Part shown: in pieces, positions 47,686 through 60,521 of the stretch
Layout of the letters: the number at the start of each line of letters is the position of its first letter
How positions within the stretch are numbered: the stretch's first letter is position 1
DNA from: Circinella umbellata
Taxonomy: Eukaryota > Mucoromycota > Mucoromycetes > Mucorales > Lichtheimiaceae
Direction of reading: 5' to 3'
Assembly: GCA_025093555.1 (NCBI GenBank)
Contig: JAIWNF010000007.1
Location: forward strand, 310,001 to 374,000
Length of the DNA: 64,000 bases
Notes under the pieces: generated by a model
The model's database searches: none
What the model was told of the DNA's origin: nothing
Seen by the model: the letters and a program-made list of their open reading frames with translations, nothing else
Program-made: the position numbers and the translations under genes

Positions 47686-48540
47686 TGATTGATATAATAT
47701 AAATAACTGTATTAAATTATATTATTGTTACGGTTATGCTATTATTATGTTTTCTATTTCTAATAAAAAAATTATAAAAATAGAAAAGGGCAAAAAAGAA
47801 ACTAAAGAAGAGAAAGAGAGAGAAAAAAAAAAGAAATAGAAAGCAAAAAAAAAAAAAAGAAAAGAAAATAGAATGCAACACTTATTAGAAAAGGAGCAAG
47901 TGACAAAAGAAGGGGCAGAGAAAGAAAAATCAAGTTGGTTTTGATTTACTATTATTATTTTTGAAGATTAGCCAAGATCATTATTATTTTTAATATTATT
48001 GTTATTACACGTAAACTGAGATTCTACATTATACGTAACAATTCTTGTTCTTGATGTTTTTATAGGTATAGTGTACGCGTATATAAACTGCACAATCTCT
48101 TGTCGTCGGTAAAAGATAGATAAAAAGAGAGAAATTAAGATTCCATACCTCCTTATTTTTTTTTTCATTGAATGTAGAAGCTGTCTTAAATCTTTTGTTT
48201 CCGCCAGCTTTTTCTTCTCTTTCTTTTTTTCTTCTTCTGTACGCACACATATACACACACTCCTCCTTCTCTTTCTTTCTCTCTTGTTTTTTCTTGTAAC
48301 AACGGAAAATGAAGTCTATGCATTGTATATATAGGCAGGGTCGTTTTGACGACCAATACACTCTGGAATTAAATGGTTTTGTAAGCAAAAGAAATAAAAT
48401 AAATTTTAATTACAATACATACTGCTATTACAATCTATCAAAAATGTATCATCCTTATCAGCAGATAAGTCATTATTATAATTATGCAAATATTAAATAC
48501 ACAAATATAAATATGTATTATGAATATATGTATCTTATAG
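47686..48540. other. Divergent promoter region
   Basis: 850 bases between genes transcribed in opposite directions. A strong purine tract on the plus strand (about 47800-47870), pyrimidine-rich on the antiporter strand, is its likely 5' UTR/promoter. Short Lys-rich ORFs here are products of the purine bias. Confidence 0.5.
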
Positions 48541-49361
48541 ATGAATCGCCAAGAATTTGCTTCTACTATGAATAGCTTTAATAATGTTGTTCAGAACCAT
48601 CCACCGCCACCATCGTTTTCATCAGGTCGTGCCGCCTTTTTTATCTTTTGTTTAAGTACGAGTATACTTTGCGCAATTGTTCTTGGAATACATTATACCC
48701 GTCATATAGCTATGTTATTGGCTGTTCCATTCTCATTTCTTGCACTAAGTATTATTCTTATTGCCTGGAGACGGAGACTCAAGTTACAGGTAAACTTTTT
48801 TTTTTATAATTATAGTATGTCTATTCATAGTTATAATATTAAAAAAACAACAGCGCTCAAAAAAAGGGGTGAGGAGGGGATTATTCGGGATAGTCAGAGA
48901 AAGAGAAGGAGGGAGAAGGGTTTGTTTGTGTACTAGAAAGAGAAAGAAAGAAAGAAAAGCGCTGAGATTATCATTAATGATTAAGAAAATATACTTTTTT
49001 ATACAATTATAATTTTATGTTTTAATGAATAATTATTGTGATATATACCTACGTTATTTTATGTACAATATATATATACACATTTCAATTATATAAATAG
49101 TTTGAAGCGGCTATCCTGCATCTTTGTTCGTGCATGAACGCAACCGAAAATGTTCGAGGTATTAATTTTCGCCTCGCTAAAGTATCTCCTGACCATCAGC
49201 AACAGCATCAGAATTTGGCATCTTCTACTCCCACTCTTCGTTCATCCCCGGTAACATCGTCCGTTTATGTAAGTTTGTTTTATTTGCTTTTATTTTTCAT
49301 ATGTAACTATATAATATATCTCTACGCCCTTTTTTCTTGGATTTGATCCCCCCCCCCTTTT

Positions 49362-49437
<76 letters not shown>

Positions 49438-49890
49438 GTCATTTTTTCTCATTATACCTCCTTGAATAATTGAACACAAAATAATATTATCGAGAGATGA
49501 GAATGTGTTATTAATATTATCAAAGCTTAACATCGATCTATTCACAATACATCTTCTCACTTATATATACAATCATACTGAAAATATATGAATAACTATA
49601 CTAATAATAATAATAATAAAACACTTTCTTTTCAACTTTTGTTTTATTAGAGTATTGTAGTTGAATTTGATGACAGGTATAATCTTTTGCATCACTTTGC
49701 AGCTTCACCAAATAGTGGACAACAAACATCATTATCGACACGTATCCACGGTGCCAATACATTGCCACCTTACAGATCTTCTTTAATTGATCCACCCACA
49801 TATCGCCAATCACAACAACAGCTACAATCACAATCTAATAATAGTGTTCAATTCCCATCAAATACTTATCATCCAAATGAAAAGATTTAA
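48541..49890 (+). CDS. Unrecognised small two-helix membrane protein
   Basis: Three exons (48541-48789, 49101-49268, 49651-49890) join in frame to 218 aa. After a polar N-terminus with a proline run (HPPPPSFSSG) come two adjacent hydrophobic segments (AAFFIFCLSTSILCAIVLGI, then IAMLLAVPFSFLALSIILIA) and a basic RRRLKLQ stop-transfer. A conserved-looking FEAAILHLCSCMNATENVRG, and SIVVEFDDRYNLLHHF follow, and the rest is Gln/Ser/Pro-rich. I do not recognise the family. Coding status rests on clean splice sites, frame continuity and non-biased composition. It may be specific to this fungal lineage. Intron 2 contains a composite microsatellite. Confidence 0.65.
49348..49434. repeat. Composite microsatellite C10-T7-(CA)17-(CT)18
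   Basis: A poly-C run, a T run, then (CA)n from 49365 to 49398 directly followed by (CT)n to 49434, all within an intron of the two-helix membrane protein gene. The plus strand is almost entirely pyrimidine in the CT part and could form triplex or Z-type structures. Confidence 0.95.
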
Positions 49891-52071
49891 TTCTACGTAC
49901 AGTAATTTTTTTCGTTTAATTATTATTATTATCCTTATTTTAATTTTTTTTACACTTTAAAAATAATTATTTCCTGTTTTATTTTATTATTATTATCTTT
50001 ATTATCTTTCTTCACCACCCCTTTCAAATGTTATTTCCGCCCCCTCTCTTGTTGAGACTATAAAAAAGCATCAACATGGTAATATAGTAGCGCTATTAAA
50101 TATAAATATAATTATAGTAGTCTTAGTAGTTTTCAATATATATATGATAATATGTCGGTATGTATACATAGTTTATCATGGTAACAAATCAGACAAATAA
50201 AGTGAAACCTTCATATTTTCATAAATTAATAAGCAAGCATTTTAGATATTGAAAAGTCAGAATGCGTTGCTATGTGTATCATTCTCTCTTTAGATTCCGT
50301 GTCATACGTAAAAGAGGTCATCAATAGAAGGGTGTAGGAAAGCCATAATCTCACCTCCTACCCATATACTTATCGAGTTCTAACCATGTGGGCATATACA
50401 ACAATTGTAATTCAATCAAGGGAAAAATAGGTGGTTAACGATGCTGTTATTTTAGACATGATACTTGTCACTATCTAGATTTAATACTATAAAGCTGCTT
50501 ATAATAAATAAATCCCTTTTCTCCAAACACAGTGATAAAAATAATGCGCGTACGTACGTACTGAATAAAAAAATATATATTTAATAGTCAAGCAAGGGGG
50601 GATGAACATGTAAACTTAAGAGCTCCTTTTTATTGTTATTCTTTGTTCTTTCTTTTCAATTATATATATTGTAAAACAGTAGCACACTACTTTGTTTACA
50701 TATGACTTGGTGCTTTGTGTATATATTGATATATAAGTGTCAACTACTACATTTTTTATCTGTTGTCGAAAATACGTAGTTATTTACCCGCGGAATTTGT
50801 TTGACAGGGAACGAAAAGAAAAAAGATCAATTTAATCATTACCTTGTTTATGAATGCTATTTTAAGAAATTTTTTTTTGGATTCTATCTGAGGATGTATA
50901 AGTGATATGGACTTGTGAGATTATTTATTTATATATGCTATTACGTATTTTCAACTTATTTATATTATAATGATTATTATTAATACTAATCAACTAACAA
51001 CAAAGAAAGGACTTGATGGATACAAATAGTTTCGGTAAATAAGGTCCACTAGTTCAAGAACCATAGATCGTGAAGAAAAAGAGACGTGTTCGTTGTATCA
51101 ACATCTCTTTTTTCCTTTACTTATTTTAAGCACCTGATCGTTTTTATTGGTTATTGTAGTAAATGTTTATATTGATTTTATTGTTCATGAATTGGCGGGA
51201 ATTTGAGTGCATTTATACATATATGGGATGTAATAATGCGTCATTACTGTAACAATATATTATCACCTTTACTTTTTACTATACTCCTTCTTTTATCATA
51301 TTCACTGTTTAATCCAACCAAACATGTACTGATATCGTATTGTCATTACCCGTCATGAAATAAATTAATACGGTTGATGTCTGAGAACAGTTGATTGGCA
51401 TGGCAACGGTGCCAAAAGTTTTTCATTTTATTTTATTTAAGACATTTAAACAAATAAACTTCAACCTGTACAACAGAAAACGGAGGAAGAAAAAGCTTTG
51501 TGTATTATGAAGATGACGATGGTAAAAAAATAATATTTCTTTGGGGGTGGATATAAAGTTTCGTTTTTTGTTTTTTTTTTTTTTTTGGGGGGGGGGGAGA
51601 GTGAGGACCGGAGGAGGATACATGGTGCGGATTAAAGAAAGAAGGATTCTCAATTTTTTTTCTCTTCTTTCTTTCTTTTTTTTTTCCTTCTTCTTTTCAG
51701 TTGCTATTGTCTTGATTTTATAATTTATAATATTTAAAAAAGACTGCTACACCTTTACATACAACAAAACCTCCTCCTCCTCTCGTCTTCGTCGTTGTCT
51801 TCTCTCTCTCTCGCTCTCTCCCTTAACCGAAAACATATATACACCAAGCAACATTCCCATACCAAGTAAATAAACGCAATTTCTTTTTTTTTCCTTATTT
51901 CCTTATTTCCTTATTATCATTATTTTTTCCCTCCCTTTTTCTTATTCTCAAATTTCCCCAATTTAACTTTACAAAAGTAATTATTGTTTTTATTATATAG
52001 TTGTTTTTTTATATTACTTTTTTTTCTTTCATAATAGCTTGTTTTCCTTTTTGTTTTCTTGTTTTCAAATA
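49891..52071. other. Intergenic AT-rich region
   Basis: 2.2 kb with no recognisable gene. A G-run next to a T-run at about 51570-51600 and a pyrimidine-rich leader (51660-52060) precede the Mub1 gene; the leader is probably its promoter and 5' UTR. Confidence 0.55.
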
Positions 52072-53012
52072 ATGCGTGAACCAAATATATCATATATGTC
52101 TCATAGTAGACCTGCTGTATGCATTACTTCGGGTGTTTATGACCGACGTGCACTTGATTGCACAGCCACAGTCCCTTTAATTAATTCATTGACACACCTT
52201 GCTTACCTTACTTCGACATCACCGCGCATTAGAGAAATCTTAGTGACTGACGGTGGATTAGAAAGACTTGTACGCATTTTATCAACATTTGATCTTCCCA
52301 ATGACCGCCGCCATCTTTGGAAATGGTCTCTTGCTTTTCAATGTGTGGTGAATATTGGTGTAAGGGGCACCGAACGAATCAGAACGAGAGTCGTTGAAGC
52401 AGGTGCTGTTCATATTGTGACACGGGTACTGGAAAACTTTTTACGAGCTGTTGACCTTGCAAGACAACAAAATCTTAGTCAACATAAACGAGATCCACAA
52501 CCTATTATTGTTTTATCACCAGCAACATCTAGAGGATATAATGTACTTCATCATCCACCACCCCCTGCTGATACAATTGGTAAGTTTTCCTTTTTATGAA
52601 TGAAATTGAAACTTTTTATATTATCAACAGGATAACAAAAAAGAAGGCGGAGGGAAAATATCTCTCTTTTGTTAGAGAGGGTGAGAGAAGGAGGAGAAGG
52701 AGAAGGGGGGGGATGGTGTTGTTTGGGGTTGAAAAAAAAGCGCGTGGGCGCGGGGGTTAGGACGGAGAAAAGGCTTTAGAATATGAGCGTGCGTACTAGG
52801 GGAGAAACAGAGAGGGGAGATTGAAGACGTATAATGTGTGCTTGTGTATGTGTTCGTGTTTTTTGGGTGATTATGTGTAATGCGTGTGTGAAATGCGCTT
52901 ATTATGATTTGATGTTCCGATTTTTATACAATATACACACAGAAGCAAAAACGATACATTTATTCCAATATCATAAACACATAAACACATACACACATAC
53001 ATTATAACATCA

Positions 53013-53046
<34 letters not shown>

Positions 53047-54376
53047 CATCTATTTGTCTGCAGACTTTATCTCCATCACCTGCTCATTTTGTTATATATT
53101 TACTGTTCCGCTCACGTTTTTTTTTTTTTTTTTTTTTTTTTTGTGTAAAATAGCTCACATGTTATCGATGCCACCAACGTCGGAATTGCCGACGCCCCCA
53201 CCAACAACAAAAACATCATCCACAAAAACATCATCATCTTCATCATTTCAAGCATCAGCATCTTCATCTTCATCATCATCGTCATCATCATTATCTAATA
53301 ATAGTAATCATAATAATAACAACGATAACAATAACCATTTTCGCATACCATCTACTACAACTGCATCCATATCATCCTACAATCATAATAACAATAGCAA
53401 CAACAATACAACTCATATGCATGATACCATAGCAACCAGCCATATTAGCAATAATAGTTTTATCATTGCCAACAATACTGCTAAAAATAACAATAGCGAC
53501 CATCTTCGTAATATCCGGCATTCATCGGCAACACGACGACGATCCACGTTTCCATATATCAAGATTGATGCAGTTCAACGTCGTCGTAACCGTTTAATCC
53601 GAGTACCGACAAGTCATGTCTCTGTTTGGCGCGATCCAAGAACATCCAATATTGACAACTTATTTTATCGTGAAGAAGACATTCTTTTATCATTACAACT
53701 ACTTGCGTATTTATCCAAATATCCTCATATTCGTAATGTATTTCATTCTGCCTATGAGATGAATGTCTTTTCATTAGTGGAACGATTCTGCCATTGGCTT
53801 CATGCACAACCTGTTCAATACTGGGCAGGCGTGATCATGCGTAACGCTTGCCGAAAGGATGAAACGCAGGGCGGAATTCGTCGGTGTGCCAATATGCATT
53901 GCGGCAAATGGGAAAAGCAACAACGTGAGTTTGCAAAATGCCGAAGATGCCGCAAAGCAAAATATTGTAGCAAAGCCTGTCAAAGTCGAGCTTGGGCCGA
54001 AGGACATCGTTGGTGGTGTGTTGAAAGACCAGAAACATCTGCAACATCAACAGCAACATCAGCATCGAATACAACCAATTCAGTAACAACAGCAACAGGA
54101 ATAACTGGAATAACACAACATAGAAACCCAATGATGATGATGACGGGTACAGGAGCAGAAAATAATACTATTAATAACAATACAGCTACAACTACTCTTC
54201 ATCGTCATCACCATCATCATCACCATGGTGCTACTACTACGCAAGATATCACTGGTGTTGAAACAGGTGAGCAGCAGCAACAATCACCCGCCATGATGAA
54301 CACAACTTCCGGAGTAGTAACCGAAGATGATACGGTTCAAGCGATGGTGGATGCTGCAACAAGAACAATACTGTAA
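52072..54376 (+). CDS. MYND-finger protein Mub1/SamB-like
   Basis: Two exons (52072-52579, 53154-54376) give 576 aa. The N-terminus MREPNISYMSHSRPAVCITS, then DRRALDCTATVPLINSLTHL and SPRIREILVTDGGLERLVRI, is diagnostic of fungal Mub1/SamB, with Armadillo-like helices. A long Ser/Asn-rich insert follows (about 180-300), then a second conserved block (RHSSATRRRSTFPYIKI onward). A MYND zinc finger lies at about 414-458 (CANMHCGKWEKQQ, AKCRRCRKAKYCSKAC, HRWWC). The tail is low complexity with a His run. In yeast Mub1 partners the ubiquitin ligase Ubr2 to degrade Rpn4; in Aspergillus SamB affects growth and septation. The 574-base intron is unusually long and contains an (AT)n and a T26 tract. 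Confidence 0.95.
53017..53142. repeat. (AT)n microsatellite and T26 tract in Mub1 intron
   Basis: An alternating AT run (53017-53043) and an uninterrupted 26-base T run (53117-53142) both lie in the long intron of the Mub1-like gene. The T run is 11 bases before the acceptor and serves as its polypyrimidine tract. Confidence 0.9.
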
Positions 54377-55222
54377 AGCTAACTTCTTTATTCATTCATT
54401 CATAGTTTTTTTTTCTTTATATATAATATATTCTTATTTTTATTATTATGTCTCATTTTTCTGTAATTTCTCTTTTATGATTCTATCTTTCATATGCGTT
54501 ATAATAGCCCCCCTCAACATTTTTTTCAGGGAATTTATATGTGTAATTTTGTTTGTCTCCCTCTTTTCCCCTTCTCCTAGTCTCTTTATCTTTCTTCCAC
54601 GAAATACCAATTTTTTTGCCTAAAAAAAAGAACTTCTTAATAAAATCCATAGCGTTAGCTTTTTGATTTTTCTTTGGTTTGTTTTATTACCTACTTATGA
54701 AACATGAGATTAATATAGTGAAAGTGAAACTCAGATCAGGTAATGAATAAGTATACTTGGTAATGATTGTATCATCGATATCATTAGCTTTAAGGCAGTC
54801 AATGTTCGTATCCTATTGTAGTATATTGTAAGAAGATGTTTTTGTATAAATGCAACAGACTCTCAAAACATAATGTTATTAACGTGATATGGATATAATT
54901 TATTAGAATTTTCGATTAAATGACTTAATAATTAATAATTATGACAATTATAAATATTTAGAATAATTTATCAATACAATTATTAGATAATATTCTATTG
55001 TTGCCTTTTTTCATTAGTAGACTATCTTACTAGAGGGTTCCATATATTATGTTGCTAGGTAATCCTTTTTTTATCATTACACTAAATTTGGAAAGAGCTG
55101 AACTGACTTTTTGCCCTGAATAAATTATATATTTTTCATAATTACCTTCCAGTTTCAACACTTTCTTCTCGCGTTATATATTAGTATATAGAGCTTCATT
55201 TACTCTTTTATATTTTTTTTTC
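54377..55222. other. Intergenic AT-rich region
   Basis: About 850 bases, no ORF of recognisable family. Likely 3' end of the Mub1-like gene and promoter of the TRAPPC8 gene. Confidence 0.5.
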
Positions 55223-58200
55223 ATGGAAGAAGTTCATACACCACGGGATGAACTAGCTCGGTCTCTATCACCTCTGGTTGCTGTTGCTGCCAGTCAAGAT
55301 GCCGAAGAATTATGCCAAAGTAATCACATTCCTTCATTTGCCGACTTTATGAAACCTTTCGGTGATCACATCGAAGGTCGAGGTAAGTAATACTTCTTGG
55401 TGTTTGCTGTTTTAGTACGCCATTTCTACTTCTTTCCCATTTTTGAAAACACATTTTTTTACACTAATCTATTTTTAGTTTCGCCACGCGATTGGCAAGG
55501 TATCCCTTTTGCTATTGATAACTTCAATGTTCGATTTCGACAACTAGATAAACTTGGTGAACCTAATCACCAAGCTGTTATAAGTGTGGTTGATGATTAC
55601 GTACGTTCAAAGCATCCACACCAATATCACGAGATTAGAGGCCCAGCCGACGTGAATGACGTTTATTTAGATAGTAAGGACGAACAACATTAAAGAAAAA
55701 GACACGGTTATTGTTAAGGAATAAAAGAACCGGTTATTTAATTTATGTTCGTTCTTTTATTATTATTACCAGCTTCATTGGATGACAGTATGCCATGGTA
55801 TGTAGATTTTAAACGCATGATGTTATCACTTCGAGGAATCACAGAACATGAAACATTTGATCATCCAGTTGCTATCATGATTGTTATTTCATCAACGAAT
55901 CCTGATCCTATGGGAACAATTACACAGCTTTATAATCCTAATATTCCTTCCTTTACGATTGATCGACCTTATGTGGATCCAAATATATTACGGTATTACG
56001 TCTTATTACATGATCCTCACAGAGCTTCAGAAACTCAGTAAATAATACTTTTATTTTGTTTATATAAAATATCAAATTCTAAATTAGAAAGAAAGAAATT
56101 ATTTGTGTTTGATATTTAATTTTTTTATACTTGTAGAGCTCAAGAAACTTATCAGAAAATGCGCAAAACATTGGGTTTGCATTGTCATTTACTCCGCATC
56201 AATTCCAAGGCACGACCACCTGAGACAGCTAATTTATTGGATGATGATATCCCATCTGCCGAACAAGATGCTGATCCAGCTATACGTGAGCTTTGGCAAC
56301 ATCAACTTGCCGAATCCTATACAATCGATTCAAGGATGCAAGCTTATGCTGCTGGGACGAGCAGCAATAGTTCGAGGGGAACAATACACAATAATAGTGG
56401 AATGGAATCGCCATTATTATCTACAACAGGAGGAAGTGGAGGGGGGCATACACGATCTAGTTCAGTTTCATCCAATTCCAGCACTTCAACAAGTGGACCT
56501 GCACCATCATCAACGACATCAACAACGATAACTGGGGCCGCTCTTCAAACAACGACACCTTTGGAATTGGGTAACACGTCATTAGAAAGCGAACAGAAAC
56601 AAGAAGAATTACAGGAAAAACAACATAATCCAATTGTGGACGAGACGGAAAGCGGAGCAATAACAACACAATATGGGCGCTATATGACAGAAGAAGATGT
56701 AACAGCGTGTAAAGGAATGGTCCGAGAATTTGTTGTTCAAAGTATGGTACCATTTATGGAACGTAATATTCAACATTGGAATGAACAAGTGGCATCGGCT
56801 AGACGTGGTTTGACAGGTCGTTTATTTGGTGCCAGTCGTCGATTATTTGGTTCAACAACTCGAACGCAATCAACCCATTCGTTACAAACAATTCCTGCGA
56901 CAGGTCCTAATGTTCCAGCTGGAGTAAATCAAGTAACAATGTAAATATTTGAATTCTAGAGAAAAATAAATAATCTAATATATATATGCTCTTAATGTTT
57001 TTATAGATACCCACATAGTGCACCTGAAGCTCAGATGCGAAAATTGGCAGATTACGCATTTATGATTCGTGACTACAAATTTGCACATACCATTTATGAT
57101 ACTGTTCGTCGAGATTATGCAACCGACAAAGCATATAAATATCATGCAGGAACACAGGTAAAAAAAAATGATGTTTTTTGGTGAATCAAAATGTTAATAT
57201 AGTCATTCCGGATTTAACATAAACTAACATATAACACTTTAGGAAATGATTGGGATTTGTTTATTGATGATGAACCAACCTTTGCGAAGCAAAACTGACG
57301 TGGACCGTCATTTTGAACTTGCTGTACAACAATATTTGGGACGATGTCGATCTACGTTTCAAGCAACACGTACAACCGTTATGTATTATGAACTACTCAA
57401 AGCACATCGCATGTGGAAAGAAGTTCCCACTGCACTTGTACGTATGACAGGTGAAGATTCTGATTTACGTTCAGCTTTATTCTTGGAACAAGCTGCTCAT
57501 TGCTTTTTACGAACACCTAAACCGATGGTACGCAAATATGGATTTCATGTTGTCATGGCAGCGCACCGTTATGGGAAAGCATTACAACGGGAACATGCAT
57601 TACGATGTTACAAACTTGCTTCATTGATATTTGAAGACCATACTTGGTCGATTGCAAAAAGCCATATTCAGTTTGCTTTGGGTAGGCAATCTTTCCATTT
57701 GGGTCAATTGGAAGAAGCGGCAACATATTTCGCAAATGTATTGGCGGATGCTAAACAAACACCTCAACAACAAGCGGCACATGTACGCGAATTTATGTTT
57801 ATTTATCGAGTAAGTAAAAAAGTAGAGCTAGAGTATTATTTTGGAGCTAGGAGGGGAAAGGTCGGTTATCACACGATTACATACACATGATACGTTATTT
57901 TTGACACACTCTATCTTTCCAGCAATACACCAATTTCTCCAATATTGATCCACTTGAGGAATCTTTACCTAACCTTGGTCTTCCAGTCATTAACGACCAG
58001 CAAGTGGGAGTGAGTCTTTCAAATGCTCAAATAAACAATACGGATAATCAGGAAGATTGGGCATCTATGGAACGTGAATTATTGGAGCAGAATATAGCTA
58101 AAGGTTTTATCTATGGATCGAAAAAGACATTGGCTTTACAACAACAACATGATAATCGAGTTGTTTGTGCTATTGGAGGTAAAATATATAATATTGAACT

Positions 58201-60280
58201 TTATACTTGGGTAGTCCTTTTTAAAGAGAGAGAGAGAGAGAGAGAGAGGGCAATGAGGACTAAAAAGACCCACTTCTAGAACCTACTATTGTTCATATTG
58301 AGGTATCCAATCCTTTACAAATCGCTATTCAACTGAATAACATTGTACTGGGATGTGAGTATCGTGAATCGATGAAACCATTCAACGGGGAACGGGACGC
58401 TGAAGCTGAAGCGTACGATACCATGGTACACGGGGCACCTACAGAAGGTTCTGATGATATGTACTCATTTGATTCGTGCGAACTTCAACAAATTAGCGAA
58501 ATTACACTAGAACCAATGGAAAAGCGATTGGTAATTTTTTTTTTACTATCAATTAAATACAAACTGATAGAGGTAGAAGTGCTAATTCAATGCGATGTAT
58601 GTGGATATTTAGCTAAATCTTGCGATAATACCACGAAAAGAAGGTTCTATCCTTGTAAAAGGCCTTCATTATACATTGAATGGTTTGGTCCATCGATTCC
58701 ATCCTATCATCAAAAAAGGGAAACGATTGAATGATACACTGGAACAGAAACGATCTGTCGTTTATGGACAAGATCATACACTGGATATATTAGTGACATC
58801 TCCTATGCCTTTACTGGATCTTCAGTTCCATAATGTACCAGAAACTATCTTATCAGGCGAAGTGGTGCAAACAGTTTTAGAAATTAATAACAAGGGAAAT
58901 AAGGGATTGACAGCATTACGATTAAAATCAAGTCATCCTAGTTTTATCTGTATCGGTAATCCAGAAGAAATGGATAAGCAAATTTATGGTAAGTAATAAA
59001 CTAATGAAATGGCGATCGAGAGATCTACAAATACAGCAAAGGGTGAGAAACCAAAAAGCCGAATATATGATAATTTACTGAGACATTTTATTAGCTGGTG
59101 GCAATGACAAGCAAAACGAGCAGTTTACTCTCGACAACAATTTATATGATCCTAGTGTAGTGTCTGTGCCATTGCCAAAGAAAGAAGGAGGTAATGATAT
59201 GGGCGTTGTCAACTCAGGTCAAACAACGCTTGTACCACTTTGGATTCGGGGTGATCGGATCGGTAAACATACATTCAAATTCTTATTCTCGTATCAATCT
59301 GAGGTAAAACAAAGCTCTCTAGAATTTATGCAATTGCACTCCTCAGAAAAAAAAAGAGGAAGTCATTCATTTCCTTTCAAACTAATATTTTTTTCTTATT
59401 TATAATTAAATAGGAAGATGATACTACTATCGCCCATCGTACAATGAGATATACGTTAAATGTTCAAGTTTTACCTTCGTTAAAAATCAATGCATTTACT
59501 CGGCCTAGCGCCGCAACGATGAATGAATATATTCTTGGTATAGAAATTGAAAACTTGCAAACAGTGGCTGGATTTCAGCTTACTCAGCTCAACGCAGCAA
59601 GTCCTATTTGGTCAATTGCTCCACTCAGCATACAAATGGAATCAAAGTAAGTTCCAATCCAAAACAGTCCTGATTTTTTTTGGTGTGTAATTTTCAATAA
59701 CAGCAGCAAAAATATCTCACTCGTTGCAATAAATTATTTTTTAGGCAAGATATCGAAGCAAAGACAAGCGTACCTCCTCGACAGACTACTTTTGCATATT
59801 ACAAGATCTCCAAGCTAATAGAGGATAATAAGAATAATACAGCTCGATTAGCTGAGCTTAATATAACAAAACTGATTTTTGTAAGTAAAATAATTTTGTA
59901 TGAAAATTATATAATAACAGTACATCATACTAACAAATTATTTATAGGGTGATTGCGCAATACCATTTGATACAATTCCACTCAAGGCTTTTGCACTCAA
60001 CTCGAGAATGCAGTGGCGAAAGGTAAATATTCAAACACATAATCCACAAGTACCTTCCGAAGAATATAATGAACAGTTTGGATTATATAACACTGGCGAC
60101 GTGGATTTGACATTATATTGGGATATACCAAACATGAAACGACATGGTCACCATTATATTATCGGTATCAATTTGTCCGGCAATACTCCTCCCCCTAACT
60201 CTCCGTCTTCTCACCCAGTAAATCCATCCTTACTATCACTGCAAGCTCCAACAGGAGCAGCACAAACATCTAAAGCGTAA
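55223..60280 (+). CDS. TRAPP III complex subunit TRAPPC8/Trs85-like
   Basis: Thirteen exons (55223-55382, 55479-55673, 55773-56037, 56137-56940, 57007-57157, 57243-57809, 57923-58178, 58280-58530, 58613-58988, 59095-59303, 59414-59646, 59745-59880, 59948-60280) give 1311 aa, near human TRAPPC8 (about 1435). Typical blocks: ARSLSPLVAVAASQDAEELC at the N-terminus, MVREFVVQSMVPFMERNIQH, the helical repeats RKLADYAFMIRDYKFAHTIY and HFELAVQQYLGRCRSTFQAT, and C-terminal beta domains (LAIIPRKEGSILVKGLHYTL, DILVTSPMPLLDLQFH). Trs85 recruits the TRAPP GEF for Ypt1/Rab1 to pre-autophagosomal and Golgi membranes. Exon 4 carries a long Ser/Thr-rich insert (about residues 245-365). The frame runs through every junction. 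Confidence 0.95.
58224..58248. repeat. (AG)n microsatellite in TRAPPC8 intron
   Basis: A run of about twelve AG units inside intron 7 of the TRAPPC8-like gene. Confidence 0.9.
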
Positions 60281-60521
60281 TTGTAATAATAGCAATAATG
60301 ATAGTAAAATAAATAGTAAATATAAATAAATTATAGTAATACAAAAGGAAAAAAATACATCGAAAGGTTCTTTCTTTCGTTGTATCTTCCAATTCGGATG
60401 AATAGCTTTCCCGATGACAATAAAAGTGTACTCCGCGGGGTGACGCTTTTCGTTGTAAATAATAGCCTCCGTTAATAATTGGCAACAACATATTTCTCTT
60501 TAAACCAAAAAAAAAAAGGAG

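Noticed and set aside
48029..48388. Lys/Glu-rich minus-strand ORFs upstream of the two-helix protein gene
   Set aside because: They come from purine-biased promoter DNA and have no conserved features.
58372..58734. Read-through frame after KRL in the TRAPPC8 gene ending at 58734
   Set aside because: Splicing 58530 to 58613 restores the TRAPPC8 frame (LAIIPRKEG onward). The read-through is intron plus wrong frame.
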